NCBI RefSeq assembly: GCF_012349115.1
Contig: NZ_PQIG01000079.1
Location: 29,851 to 93,850, forward strand
Source: Rhizobium ruizarguesonis
GTDB lineage: Bacteria > Pseudomonadota > Alphaproteobacteria > Rhizobiales > Rhizobiaceae
Direction: 5' to 3'
DNA length: 64,000 bases
The notes beneath the pieces are model-generated. The model was not told the origin of the DNA and did no database searches. It saw only the letters and a program-made list of their open reading frames with translations. Position numbers and translations under genes: made by a program. Every line of letters begins with the position of its first letter. Within the stretch, counting starts at the first letter, position 1. Positions 8,521-17,050 of this stretch are shown here, piece after piece.

Positions 8521-8574
8521 TGTACTGTTTCGCATTAAATTCTTGACGAGAGTTATTTTATGCGAAACAGTACA
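8521..8574. promoter_or_regulatory. TetR/GST divergent operator: two perfect 15-bp inverted arms
   Basis: TGTACTGTTTCGCAT at 8521-8535 is matched exactly by ATGCGAAACAGTACA at 8560-8574, with a 24-bp AT-rich spacer holding a TTGACG box (8543-8548). The repeat sits between the divergent TetR and GST genes. The long spacer suggests that each arm binds a dimer or that the two arms are bound cooperatively. Confidence 0.75.
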
Positions 8575-8632
8575 GATGTTCAATGCTATCGATGGGCGGC
8601 ATCGACCGCCCCCACGAGGAGAGGAAACCGCA

Positions 8633-9316
8633 ATGAAACTTTACATGCACGCCGCGGCCTGCTCGCTTTCGCCGCACATCATCTGCCGGGAGCTGGGGCT
8701 CGATATCGAGCTCGTCCAGGTCGACCGGCAGACCCACAGGACGAGCACCGGCGAGGATTATCTCGCCATCAACGGCAACGGCTATGTGCCGGCGCTGATG
8801 CTCGACGACGGCAAGGTGCTGACCGAGGGGCCGGCGATCGTGCAGTTCCTCGCCGACAGCGTGCCCGAAGGGGCAGCCCTATTGCCTGAGGTCGGCAACA
8901 TCCGCCGCAACGAGGTGGAATCCTATCTGAACTTCATCACCGCCGAGCTGCACAAGCCGATGGTGTTGCTCTTCAATCCGATTTATTCCAGCGTTCATGG
9001 CGAGGTCCGCGCGCTGATCTCGAAGCGGCTCGCTTGGCTGAACGGCCGTCTTGCCGGACCCTATCTCACCGGCGATGCGTTTACGGTGGCGGATGCCTAT
9101 CTCTTCGTCTGCCTGAACTGGTCGCCCTGGACCGACATCGATCTCAACCAATGGCCGGCGCTGCACGGCTTCATGGCCCGGGTGGCGGCACGACCGAAGG
9201 TGCGCGAGGCGCTGCAGGCCGAAGAGCTCGAGGCCTTCGATGCCGACGGCGTCTATTTTGCGCCGCATGCCTATCTCGCCTCATCGGGACGGACCGGCTC
9301 GCCGGTCAGGCCGTAA
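8633..9316 (+). CDS. Glutathione S-transferase, beta-class-like
   Basis: A 227-residue protein of the usual GST size. The N-terminal thioredoxin-fold domain begins MKLYMHAAACSLSPHI, with a cysteine at residue 10, the position of the catalytic cysteine of bacterial beta-class GSTs. The glutathione-binding turn is seen around GYVPALMLDDGKVLTEGPAI. The C-terminal helical domain has FTVADAYLFVCLNW, the conserved N-capping motif. AGGAGAGG precedes the ATG. It is divergent from a TetR repressor with a shared operator, so it is likely induced by a small electrophile in the cytoplasm. Confidence 0.9.
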   Translation: MKLYMHAAACSLSPHIICRELGLDIELVQVDRQTHRTSTGEDYLAINGNGYVPALMLDDGKVLTEGPAIVQFLADSVPEGAALLPEVGNIRRNEVESYLNFITAELHKPMVLLFNPIYSSVHGEVRALISKRLAWLNGRLAGPYLTGDAFTVADAYLFVCLNWSPWTDIDLNQWPALHGFMARVAARPKVREALQAEELEAFDADGVYFAPHAYLASSGRTGSPVRP

Positions 9317-9352
9317 ACGCCAGGCCGCCCACACGCGCGACACGGATGGGCA

Positions 9353-10186
9353 TCAGAGCGCGCTGACAGCCACCGGCAAAGCGCGCTTGTGAGTGGTCGC
9401 CCGATAGGCGGCGAGGATGCGGCGGCGGGCGATCTCGCCGACCGGCTTGCCTTCGAGGAAATCGTCGATCTCGTCATAGCTGACGCCATAGGCCTCCTCG
9501 TCGGGGCGCAACGGCCGCTGGTCCTCGAGATCGGCTGTGGGCACCTTGAACACCAGCTCGTCCGGGGCGCCGAGCCGCTTTGCCAGCAGGCGGACGCGGC
9601 GCTTGTTGAGGCCGGCGAGCGGCAGGATATCGGCGGCGCCATCGCCGAACTTGGTGAAGAAACCCATGACCGCCTCGGCCGCATGATCGGTGCCGATGAC
9701 GAGGCTGCCAAGCGCCCCGGCCAGGGCGAACTGGGCGATCATGCGCTGGCGCGCCTTGATATTGCCGAGGATGAAATCCTGCCGGCCGGCATCGGCAAAG
9801 GCGAGGCCGCCGTCCTGCGCGGCGGCAAGCATCGCATCCGTCGGCGCCTTGATATTGACCACCATCGAGCGGTCGGCGCCGATCGTTTCCAGCGCCCTTC
9901 CCGCATCCGCCTCATCCGCCTGGACACCGTAGGGAAGGCGCACAGCAATGAATTCGGCCGCATGGCCGCTGTCACGCAGCTCGCGCACCGCCTTTTGAGC
10001 CAGCAGCGCCGCCGTCAGCGAATCGACGCCGCCGCTGATGCCGAGGACGTAGCCGCGCATGCCCGAGGCGACGAGATAATCCTTGAGGAAAGCAGTTCGC
10101 CGTTCGATCTCCCGCTCAGGGTCGATATCGGCGGCGACACCCAGTTCGCGGATGATCTCGCCTTGTTCGTCGAACAGCACCGTCAT
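9353..10186 (-). CDS. nadE: NAD synthetase, ammonia-dependent type
   Basis: A 277-residue protein, close to the length of single-domain bacterial NadE. The ATP pyrophosphatase P-loop SGGVDS is at residues 51-56 (GYVLGISGGVDSLTA). VRLPYGVQADEADA, QDFILGNIKARQRM, IGTDHAAEAVMGFFTKFGDGAADILPL and LNKRRVRLLAKRLGAP are the known NadE blocks. It makes NAD from deamido-NAD with ATP and ammonia. There is no glutaminase domain, so free ammonia is the expected nitrogen source. It is convergent with the GST gene and is not in an operon. Confidence 0.95.
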   Translation of the reverse strand: MTVLFDEQGEIIRELGVAADIDPEREIERRTAFLKDYLVASGMRGYVLGISGGVDSLTAALLAQKAVRELRDSGHAAEFIAVRLPYGVQADEADAGRALETIGADRSMVVNIKAPTDAMLAAAQDGGLAFADAGRQDFILGNIKARQRMIAQFALAGALGSLVIGTDHAAEAVMGFFTKFGDGAADILPLAGLNKRRVRLLAKRLGAPDELVFKVPTADLEDQRPLRPDEEAYGVSYDEIDDFLEGKPVGEIARRRILAAYRATTHKRALPVAVSAL

Positions 10187-10371
10187 AAGCCTTTTCCTCC
10201 CCGCTTACGGAATTTCGGCGCCACTATGGCGAAAAGATGAGGGAAGACGAAACCGTTCCGGGCAGACCTGCCATGCATTTTATGCAAGTGGGCGTCGGGG
10301 ACTTAGGAATGAACTGCCTGAGGGGACGTGCCTCAAGCAACGGTGGAAGGCAGTAGAGACGTTGCGGCATA

Positions 10372-10423
10372 TCCCTTCTCCCCGCTGGCGGGCAGAAGGT
10401 GCCGGCAGGCGGATGAGGGGCGG
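10372..10423. repeat. CTTCTCCCC hairpin repeat, copy 3
   Basis: TTCTCCCCGCTGGCGGGCAG followed by AAGGTGCCGGCAGGCGGATG belongs to the dispersed family at 1754, 1940, 19441 and 19557. The 10187-10462 spacer has no other feature I can support. Confidence 0.7.
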
Positions 10424-10462
10424 ACCGGAGATCTGGATTCTGCCAGCTGGATGGGCTTGCCC

Positions 10463-11668
10463 CTACCGCACAATCGTGAACAGCTCGACAGGATCGGCAA
10501 AACCCTTCAGCCTGTGCGCCCCGACCGACACCACATCCCCTGCCCCGGCCTCGTCGCGAAACGGCGCCGACATCAGCAGGGCCTCCCCGAGTTCGCTGCA
10601 GGCGGTCTGGATGCGGCTGACCAGATTGACGTCGCCGCCAATCAGGGTGAAATCGAGGCGGCGGCCGGAGCCGACATTGCCGTAGCTGACCTCGCCGTAG
10701 TGCAGGGCGATGCCGGCTTTGACTCCGATGCCCTCGTACTGGAAATGGTCGATCTCATCGAGGATGGCGCGGGCCGATGCCAGGGCCGCGCCGCAGGAAT
10801 GGGCGGCATCATAGCCCGGGAAGAAGGCGAGCACGGCGTCGCCCATGAACTTCAGCACCTCGCCGCCCTCGCGGGTGATGGCCGGCACGATCCTGTCGAA
10901 ATAGGCATTGAGCAGACCGAGCACGGTGCCGCCGGGCAGCCGGTTCGACAGCTCGGTAAAACCGCGCAGATCGCAGAGCAGGAGTGCCGCCTCCATCGAT
11001 TCGATCTCGTCGCGGCGGATGCGGCCGGCCAGGATGCGGCTTGCCGTCAGCGGGCCGATATAGGTATCGAGCAGGCTGAGCTCGACCTGGCGAAGGATGC
11101 GCAACTCGCTGGTGTTGCGCAGCGCCGGCAGGATGCGCTCGATCACCTGACGCTCGGAGGCGGTGAAACCGCCCGGCCGCTTCGTGCCGAAGACGGCGGC
11201 GCTGACCGGACCGTCGACATTGCAGAGCGGCGCGATGACGAGCTGCATCAGGCCGCGATCGGCGAAGACATCGATATGCTGCCAGCGGCCATGCACGCTT
11301 TCGCCGGTATCGACGACCAGCGGTTCGCGGGTTTCCATGACCTTGCGCAGCGGCGTATTTGATATGGCGACCCGGGCGCCGTGTTCGCGATCGTGGATCT
11401 CGACCGGCTCGCCCGGCGCCCAGGCGATGGTGCGGCCGATGAATTCGGGATGCAGGGTCATCAGATGCAGGGTCAGACGGTCGACCGGCAGGCCGAGCGC
11501 CTGAAGCCGGCGGCCAAGCCCGGAAACCAGGCCTGCTTCGTCGAGCGCGTGGCATTCATCGCCGGAGAGCCATTCGATGATGGAGAGCAGTGCGCCGACA
11601 CTGACGGCATGGCCGGCTGCCTTGGGCTGGAGTCTGTCGGTATCCGGGGCATAGATCGCAGTTGTCAT
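10463..11668 (-). CDS. Class III adenylate/guanylate cyclase with GAF-like N terminus
   Basis: A 401-residue soluble cyclase. Residues about 40-190 look like a GAF-type sensory domain, and 225-401 form the class III catalytic domain. The first metal aspartate is D233 in LLCDLRGFTELS; the second lies in GEVLKFMGDAVLAFFP, whose lysine is the purine-recognising residue of adenylate cyclases. TLIGGDVNLVSRIQTA follows. It would make cAMP from ATP in the cytoplasm. The gene is the last of the emrA-emrB-cyclase run, 30 bp after emrB, an unusual partnership of efflux and second messenger. Adenylate rather than guanylate specificity is inferred. Confidence 0.85.
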   Translation of the reverse strand: MTTAIYAPDTDRLQPKAAGHAVSVGALLSIIEWLSGDECHALDEAGLVSGLGRRLQALGLPVDRLTLHLMTLHPEFIGRTIAWAPGEPVEIHDREHGARVAISNTPLRKVMETREPLVVDTGESVHGRWQHIDVFADRGLMQLVIAPLCNVDGPVSAAVFGTKRPGGFTASERQVIERILPALRNTSELRILRQVELSLLDTYIGPLTASRILAGRIRRDEIESMEAALLLCDLRGFTELSNRLPGGTVLGLLNAYFDRIVPAITREGGEVLKFMGDAVLAFFPGYDAAHSCGAALASARAILDEIDHFQYEGIGVKAGIALHYGEVSYGNVGSGRRLDFTLIGGDVNLVSRIQTACSELGEALLMSAPFRDEAGAGDVVSVGAHRLKGFADPVELFTIVR

Positions 11669-11698
11669 GGCTTTCTCCTCCTTAAGGGAGGCGGGGCA

Positions 11699-13318
11699 CT
11701 AGTGAGCGCCGCCGCCGGAGAGTTGACCGGGTTTTCTGAGAAGCAGGCTTGCAAGCAGGGCGACGACGAGGGCGACGCCGAGCAGGAAGAAGGTGTCGCT
11801 GAAGGCCATGATATTGGCCTGCTTGCGTATTTTGAGCGCGATGGCGACGACGGCCTTGTGGCTGGCGAGCGCCTGATCGCTGACACCGTGGCTCATGAAG
11901 TAGGCGGTGAGCCTGGCAATGCGATCGCGGGTGGCTTCCTCGAAGACCGAGACCGAGTTGGTCAGGATATTCGAGTGGAACTGTTCGCGCTTCGACAGGA
12001 AGGTCTGCAGCGAAGCGATGCCGACGGCGCCGCCGAGATTGCGCATCATGTTGAAGAGTGCCGAAGCCGAACCGGCATTCTCCTGCTCGATGCCTGCGGT
12101 GGCGATCGCCGAGAGGGGCGTGAAGACGAGCGCCTGGCCGATGGCGCGGACGATGTTCGGCCAGAACAGCTGGTCGCTCGCATAATCGCCGGTCATGTGC
12201 ACGTTCATGAAGTTCGAGGCGGCGAAGAGGGCAAAGCCGACGACGATCAGCAGGCGCACATCGAAACGCTTCATCAGCCGCGGCACCAGCGGGATCAGCA
12301 GCAGCTGCGGGATGCCGGTCCAGGCGAGAACCATGCCGATCTGCTCGGAATTATAGCCCTGGATGCGGGTCAGATAGATCGGCAGCACGAAGACAGAGCC
12401 ATAAAGCGCAATGCCGAGCAGGAAATTGGCGACGATGCCGAAGCCGAAGTTGCGGCGCACGAGCAGGCGCAGGTTCAGCAGCGGATTGGCGGTCTTCAGC
12501 TCGATGATCAGGAACAGCGTCAGCGAGACGGCGGCGATAACGGACAGGCGGACGATGAAATCGGAGCCGAACCAGTCTTCCTTGTTGCCCTCTTCCAGCA
12601 CGGTCTGCAGGGCCGCCAGGCCGATCGCCATGGTGACGATACCAGGCCAGTCGCCCTTGGCGAGCAGCTTCAGGTCCATCGGTGCGCGGTCGAGCGAGGC
12701 CCAGAGCAGGCCGACCATCAGCGCGCCGGGCACCAGGTTGACGTAGAAGATATATTCCCAGCCCCAGTTCTCGGTGAGATAACCGCCGATCGTCGGGCCG
12801 ATCGCCGGTGCGAAGGTGGCAGACAGGGCAAAGAGGGCAAGGCCGACCGGTTGCTTGGCCTTGGGCAGCAGCGTGATGATGATGGTGAAGGCCATCGGGA
12901 TCAGCACGCCGCCGGAAAAGCCCTGAATGGCGCGCAGGATGATCATCTGCTGCAGATTGGCCGCAAAGGCGCAGGCAACGGAAAAGACCAGGAAGAGGAT
13001 GGCGTTGGTGAGCAGGTAGTTGCGGAGCGAGAAGACGCGCGCCAGCCAGGCGCTGAGCGGAATGACGACGATCTCGGCGATCAGATAGGAGGTCGAAATC
13101 CAGCCGCCGTCATCCGTGCCGGCGCCGATCGCGCCCTGGATATCGGCAAGCGAGGCATTGACGATCTGGATGTTGAGAACAGCCATGAAGGCGCCGAGCG
13201 TCGAACCGACAACGGCTGCCCACATGCGAAGCGGGCTCATGGCGGCAGGTGTCGCGGGCGCTGCGGCGACGGGGGACGCCAGCGCATTGCCGTTGGCGGC
13301 GATCTGAAGAGTGGCCAT
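11699..13318 (-). CDS. emrB: DHA2 family MFS efflux pump (EmrB-like)
   Basis: A 539-residue, 14-helix major facilitator of the DHA2/EmrB group. ALADIQGAIGAGTDDGGWISTSYLIAEIVVIPLS is the characteristic first periplasmic region and helices 1-2, LRAIQGFSGGVLIPMAF carries the GxxGG motif, and GPTIGGYLTENWGWEYIFYVNL is the conserved helix 5 antiporter motif C region. It sits in the inner membrane and works with the EmrA-like adaptor encoded just upstream (98 bp). Hydrophobic drugs or uncouplers are the usual substrates. It is divergent from a LysR gene beyond emrA. Confidence 0.9.
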   Translation of the reverse strand: MATLQIAANGNALASPVAAAPATPAAMSPLRMWAAVVGSTLGAFMAVLNIQIVNASLADIQGAIGAGTDDGGWISTSYLIAEIVVIPLSAWLARVFSLRNYLLTNAILFLVFSVACAFAANLQQMIILRAIQGFSGGVLIPMAFTIIITLLPKAKQPVGLALFALSATFAPAIGPTIGGYLTENWGWEYIFYVNLVPGALMVGLLWASLDRAPMDLKLLAKGDWPGIVTMAIGLAALQTVLEEGNKEDWFGSDFIVRLSVIAAVSLTLFLIIELKTANPLLNLRLLVRRNFGFGIVANFLLGIALYGSVFVLPIYLTRIQGYNSEQIGMVLAWTGIPQLLLIPLVPRLMKRFDVRLLIVVGFALFAASNFMNVHMTGDYASDQLFWPNIVRAIGQALVFTPLSAIATAGIEQENAGSASALFNMMRNLGGAVGIASLQTFLSKREQFHSNILTNSVSVFEEATRDRIARLTAYFMSHGVSDQALASHKAVVAIALKIRKQANIMAFSDTFFLLGVALVVALLASLLLRKPGQLSGGGAH

Positions 13319-13416
13319 GGCTTAGCTCCTTCCGGCTCTTGCGGAAAATTCTCTCATGACGGGGTCCGGGTGACCATTCGGGAACGATCGGGATCATTCG
13401 GGAAAAAGGGAAAGGA

Positions 13417-14673
13417 TCATCCAGCAGGGTTGGATGATCCCTCCTTAGCTGCCCCAGAGGTCTGGACAGCCTTGGTTTGGGCAGCCTTGGTATCGATTTC
13501 AGGCTCGACCGACATGCCCGAGCGCAACAGGCCGCTCAGCGCCTCGTCGTCGATGACGATCTTGACCGGGATGCGCTGGACAATCTTGGTGAAATTGCCG
13601 GTGGCATTGTCCGGTGGCAGCAGCGAGAATTCCAACCCGCTTGCCGGCGAAACGCTGTCGACATGACCCTTGATCGAGATATCGGGAAAGCTGTCGACCT
13701 TGATCTCGACCGACTGGCCGGGGCTGATATAGGTCAGCTGCGTTTCCTTGAAATTGGCGACGACATAGACCGCATGCAGCGGAACGACCGCCATCAGTTG
13801 CGTGCCCGAGGTGACATACTGGCCGACCCGGATCGACCGGGCGCCGACCGTGCCGTCGACGGCGGCGACGATATCGGTATAGGAGAGATTGAGCTCTGCC
13901 TGGTGGGCGGCGGCGGCCGCACGGTCACGCTGGGCAACCGTCTGTTCGCGCTCAGTCTGCAGCACCGGCACCTTATTCTGAGCCGTGACGAGGGCTGCCC
14001 GATCGCGCTCGACGGCGGCAGCGGCCTGTTCACGGGCCGACTGGGTCTGTTCGGCACGAGACTGGGTGCCGGCGCCGTTGGTGATCAGGCGGGCCGAGCG
14101 GGCGGCATCGGATACGGCAAAATCCAGCGATGCCTGCGAGGCATCGACCGTCGCCCTCGCCTGCTCGATCACCGATTGCTGCAGGGAGATCTGGGCGTCG
14201 ATATTGGTGATGGCGGCTTCGGCCGCCTTCACATCGGCCTTGGCCTGCGACAGCGCTGCCTGGAAGTCGCGGTCGTCGATGCGGGCGAGAACCTGGCCGG
14301 CCTTGACCGCATCATTGTCGTTGACCAGCACTTGGCTGATATAGCCGGCGACCTTCGGGGCGACGGTGGTGTAATCGGCCTTCACATAGGCGTCGTCGGT
14401 GGATTCGATGAAGCGGCCGACCGTCCAATAGCGGTAGCCGAAATCGCCGGCGAAAGCGACGCCGGCAAGCAGTACGGCGGCGATGACGGCGCGCTTGACG
14501 ATCCGACGGCTGGTCTTTCTGGGAGTTTCCGCAACCGGGGCTTCGGTGACCGGCGCTTCAGAGACAGGCATGGGGGGCGCCTCAGCGGCAGGTGCCCTGG
14601 CGGCTTCCTCGGCCAGGATCTGCTCGGCCTGCTTCGCACTTTCGAAAACTTGCCTGTGGGGTAACTCGACCAT
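13417..14673 (-). CDS. emrA: HlyD family membrane-fusion protein (EmrA-like)
   Basis: A 418-residue adaptor. It has a cytoplasmic, alanine/proline-rich N terminus, one membrane helix around residues 63-80 (RAVIAAVLLAGVAFAGDFGY), then a biotinyl-lipoyl-like hairpin domain: ESTDDAYVKADYTTVAPKVAG and VLVNDNDAVKAGQVLARIDD are signature EmrA sequences. A long coiled coil rich in Gln/Ala (150-260) and a beta-barrel domain (ISPGQSVEIKVDSFPD) follow. It bridges the EmrB-like pump to an outer-membrane channel encoded elsewhere. It is the first gene of the operon and diverges from the LysR gene by 138 bp. Confidence 0.9.
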   Translation of the reverse strand: MVELPHRQVFESAKQAEQILAEEAARAPAAEAPPMPVSEAPVTEAPVAETPRKTSRRIVKRAVIAAVLLAGVAFAGDFGYRYWTVGRFIESTDDAYVKADYTTVAPKVAGYISQVLVNDNDAVKAGQVLARIDDRDFQAALSQAKADVKAAEAAITNIDAQISLQQSVIEQARATVDASQASLDFAVSDAARSARLITNGAGTQSRAEQTQSAREQAAAAVERDRAALVTAQNKVPVLQTEREQTVAQRDRAAAAAHQAELNLSYTDIVAAVDGTVGARSIRVGQYVTSGTQLMAVVPLHAVYVVANFKETQLTYISPGQSVEIKVDSFPDISIKGHVDSVSPASGLEFSLLPPDNATGNFTKIVQRIPVKIVIDDEALSGLLRSGMSVEPEIDTKAAQTKAVQTSGAAKEGSSNPAG

Positions 14674-14811
14674 CGTCCTTCTCCTTCACTCCTAGCCTCC
14701 TCTGTGAGAGGCCATGTTCGATGCGAAGGAAAATGCACCCTGACATTTATTTTGATAATCTGCTTAAATCGGGAAGGATCATCAACTCTCAGCGGATAAT
14801 CCGAGGGCAAT

Positions 14812-15714
14812 ATGGATCGACTGACAAGTCTCACAGTCTTTGGCCGCGTGGTCGAATGCGGCGGTTTCTCCGCCGCCGCGCGCCGGCTCAACATGTCCGT
14901 CACAATGGTCGGCAACCACGTGCAATCGCTGGAGGACCGGCTCGGTGTGCGGCTCCTCAACCGCACGACGCGCAAGGTCAGCCTGACGGAAACCGGCAAA
15001 TATTATTATGAGCGTTCGTCGCAGATCCTGGCCGAACTCGATGAGGCGGACCGGACGGCGGGCGCGCTGAGCACGACGCCGCGCGGCACGCTGAAGGTCT
15101 ATACCAGCAGCGCCATCGTGCGTTTCCTGCTGCCTGTCGTCAGCGAATTTATGGAGCTCTATCCGTCGATCGCACTCGATTTCAGCGTCGGCGAGCGGAT
15201 GGTCGACATGATCGAGGATGGATACGACCTGGTGATGCGCACGGTACCACCGCCGGATTCATCGCTCGTCGCCCGCAAGCTGACGCCGTGGCGCCATATG
15301 CTCGTCTGCTCGCCGGCCTATTTCGAGAGCCATCCGATGCCGAAGGTCCCGGCCGAGGTCGCCGATCACAATTGCCTGCAATATGCCTATTACCCCTATG
15401 GCGACGAATGGCGCTTCGAGGATGCCGAGGGCAACAAGGAGAGCGTCAAGATCAGCGGCAACGTCGTTTCCAACAGCGCCGAGATGCTGCGCTTCCTGAC
15501 GCTGACCGGGCGCGGCATTTTCCTGGCGCCGAGTTTCGTCGTGTTCGACGACATCGCCGAAGGGCGGCTGGTGAAGATCATGCCGGACTACCGGCCGGTG
15601 GAATTCAATATCAACGCCGTCTATCCCAACCGCAGCCATCTGCCGACGAAGGTGAGGCTGTTCATCGACCTCTTGGCGGAGAGATTTGCGGAGCATCGGA
15701 AGTGGATGACATGA
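14812..15714 (+). CDS. LysR family regulator, likely of the emrAB operon
   Basis: A 300-residue LysR-type regulator of normal length. The winged helix is at residues 2-60 (LTSLTVFGRVVECGGFSAAARRL, then GVRLLNRTTRKVSLTETG), followed by the effector domain from about 90. It resembles the DhcR/PA-type LysR subgroup with SPAYFESHPMPKVPAEVADH and RGIFLAPSFVVFDDIAEGRLV. GAGGG precedes the ATG. The gene is divergent from emrA, the usual arrangement for a LysR protein controlling its neighbour. The ureohydrolase gene follows 136 bp later on the same strand and may be an alternative target. Confidence 0.9.
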   Translation: MDRLTSLTVFGRVVECGGFSAAARRLNMSVTMVGNHVQSLEDRLGVRLLNRTTRKVSLTETGKYYYERSSQILAELDEADRTAGALSTTPRGTLKVYTSSAIVRFLLPVVSEFMELYPSIALDFSVGERMVDMIEDGYDLVMRTVPPPDSSLVARKLTPWRHMLVCSPAYFESHPMPKVPAEVADHNCLQYAYYPYGDEWRFEDAEGNKESVKISGNVVSNSAEMLRFLTLTGRGIFLAPSFVVFDDIAEGRLVKIMPDYRPVEFNINAVYPNRSHLPTKVRLFIDLLAERFAEHRKWMT

Positions 15715-15850
15715 GCGAGGCAAACCTCGGTGCAACAGGCTGCCCTTCGCGCAATAGAGCTGTCAGGCATAGCCGCAACCATTATCGGCATTGAAGCTGT
15801 GAACCGGGCGGCGCGCCGTCAGACTGAATGCAGAAACGAGGGACAAGACC

Positions 15851-16897
15851 ATGGTTGATTTGAAGAAGCATCTCGACGATCTGCGCAGGAAATTCGCAGA
15901 TAGCGCCGAATTTTTCGATCCGCGATTCCGTCGGGTGGCTGAGAAGATTTTCAGGGGCGGCACGCGCGCGGCCCCCTATTCCGGCGTCTCGACCTTTGCG
16001 AGCCTACCCTACAAGGAGGTGAACTTCGCCGCTCCCGATTTTGGTGATCTGCAAGTCGCCGTCGTCGGCATCCCGATGGATCTCGGCGTCAGCAACCGGC
16101 CGGGATCAAGGTTCGGACCGCGGGCCGTACGCGGCATCGAGCGGATCGGACCCTATCACCACGTTCTGGATTGCGCCCCGGCCTATGACCTGCGTGCAGC
16201 CGATATCGGCGATGTGCCGTTTGCGAGCCGATATCGCCTGGAGCAATGCCATGAGAATATCGAGGCGGCCATCACGAAGATCGTCGCGGCGGGCGTCATC
16301 CCAGTCTCGGTCGGCGGTGATCACTCCATCACGCATCCAATCCTGAAAGCGGTCGGGGCGCGGGAGCCGGTCGGCCTTATCCATATCGACGCGCATTGCG
16401 ATACCGGCGGTCCTTTCGACCAGAGCAAGTTCCACCATGGCGGCCCCATGCGCAACGCCGTGCTGGACGGCGTTCTCGATCCGACCCGCACCGTGCAGAT
16501 CGGCATCCGAGGTCCCTCCGAATATCTCTGGGAATTCTCCTATGAATCCGGGATGACCGTCATTCATGCCGAGGAGATTTCCGGCATGGGCATTCCAGCC
16601 ATCATCGAAAAAGCCCGACGCATTGTCGGCGACGGTCCGACCTATCTGTCCTTCGATATCGACAGCCTGGACCCGGCCTTTGCCCCCGGCACCGGAACAC
16701 CCGAGCCCGGCGGTCTCACCACCCGGGAAGCACTCGAGCTGCTCCGGGGTCTCAAGGGGATCAATTTCGTCGGTGGTGACGTGGTCGAAGTCGCGCCGCA
16801 ATATGACAGCACCACCAACACCGCCCAGGCGGGGGCTCAGGTTCTCTTCGAAATTCTAAGCCTGCTGGTGTTCAGTCCATCAGTTCAGGGACGCTGA
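15851..16897 (+). CDS. speB: Agmatinase-like ureohydrolase
   Basis: A 348-residue binuclear manganese ureohydrolase. The metal ligands are visible in GGDHS (155-159), HIDAHCDT (178-185) and SFDIDSLDP (267-275), the three signatures of the arginase/agmatinase/formiminoglutamase family. FHHGGPMRNAV and IGIRG fit agmatinase or guanidinobutyrase rather than arginase. It removes urea from a guanidino substrate, feeding putrescine or GABA formation in the agmatine case. The N terminus carries a 40-residue extension before YSGVSTFASLP, usual in this subgroup. GAGGGAC precedes the ATG. Substrate specificity, and thus the gene symbol, is tentative. Confidence 0.8.
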   Translation: MVDLKKHLDDLRRKFADSAEFFDPRFRRVAEKIFRGGTRAAPYSGVSTFASLPYKEVNFAAPDFGDLQVAVVGIPMDLGVSNRPGSRFGPRAVRGIERIGPYHHVLDCAPAYDLRAADIGDVPFASRYRLEQCHENIEAAITKIVAAGVIPVSVGGDHSITHPILKAVGAREPVGLIHIDAHCDTGGPFDQSKFHHGGPMRNAVLDGVLDPTRTVQIGIRGPSEYLWEFSYESGMTVIHAEEISGMGIPAIIEKARRIVGDGPTYLSFDIDSLDPAFAPGTGTPEPGGLTTREALELLRGLKGINFVGGDVVEVAPQYDSTTNTAQAGAQVLFEILSLLVFSPSVQGR

Positions 16898-16916
16898 CAT
16901 TGCCTGTTTTGTCGTC

Positions 16917-16935
16917 AAGACGCGCGGCGCTGTAG
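16917..16935. repeat. Half copy of the ACAGCG/CGCTGT intergenic element
   Basis: AAGACGCGCGGCGCTGTAG repeats the right arm of the elements at 5837-5880 and 6593-6636, without the left arm. It lies between the convergent ureohydrolase and aminotransferase genes. Confidence 0.65.
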
Positions 16936-17050
16936 GCGCGAGCAGCCGGCGCTTGCACTTGCCCCGCGCCAGCCCTGCGCTTGCGCTTCGGGCGTTCGCC
17001 CCTGCAATCGATTCACTGGATCGATTGCTCCCGCTTCGCGGGATCGTGGC

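Noticed and set aside
11381..13666. A 761-codon plus-strand open frame opposite emrB and the cyclase
   Set aside because: It is antisense to well-recognised genes and made of Asp/Gly/Arg-rich low-information sequence.
13477..14664. A 395-codon plus-strand frame opposite emrA
   Set aside because: It mirrors the repetitive coiled-coil coding of emrA; no domain or ribosome site.
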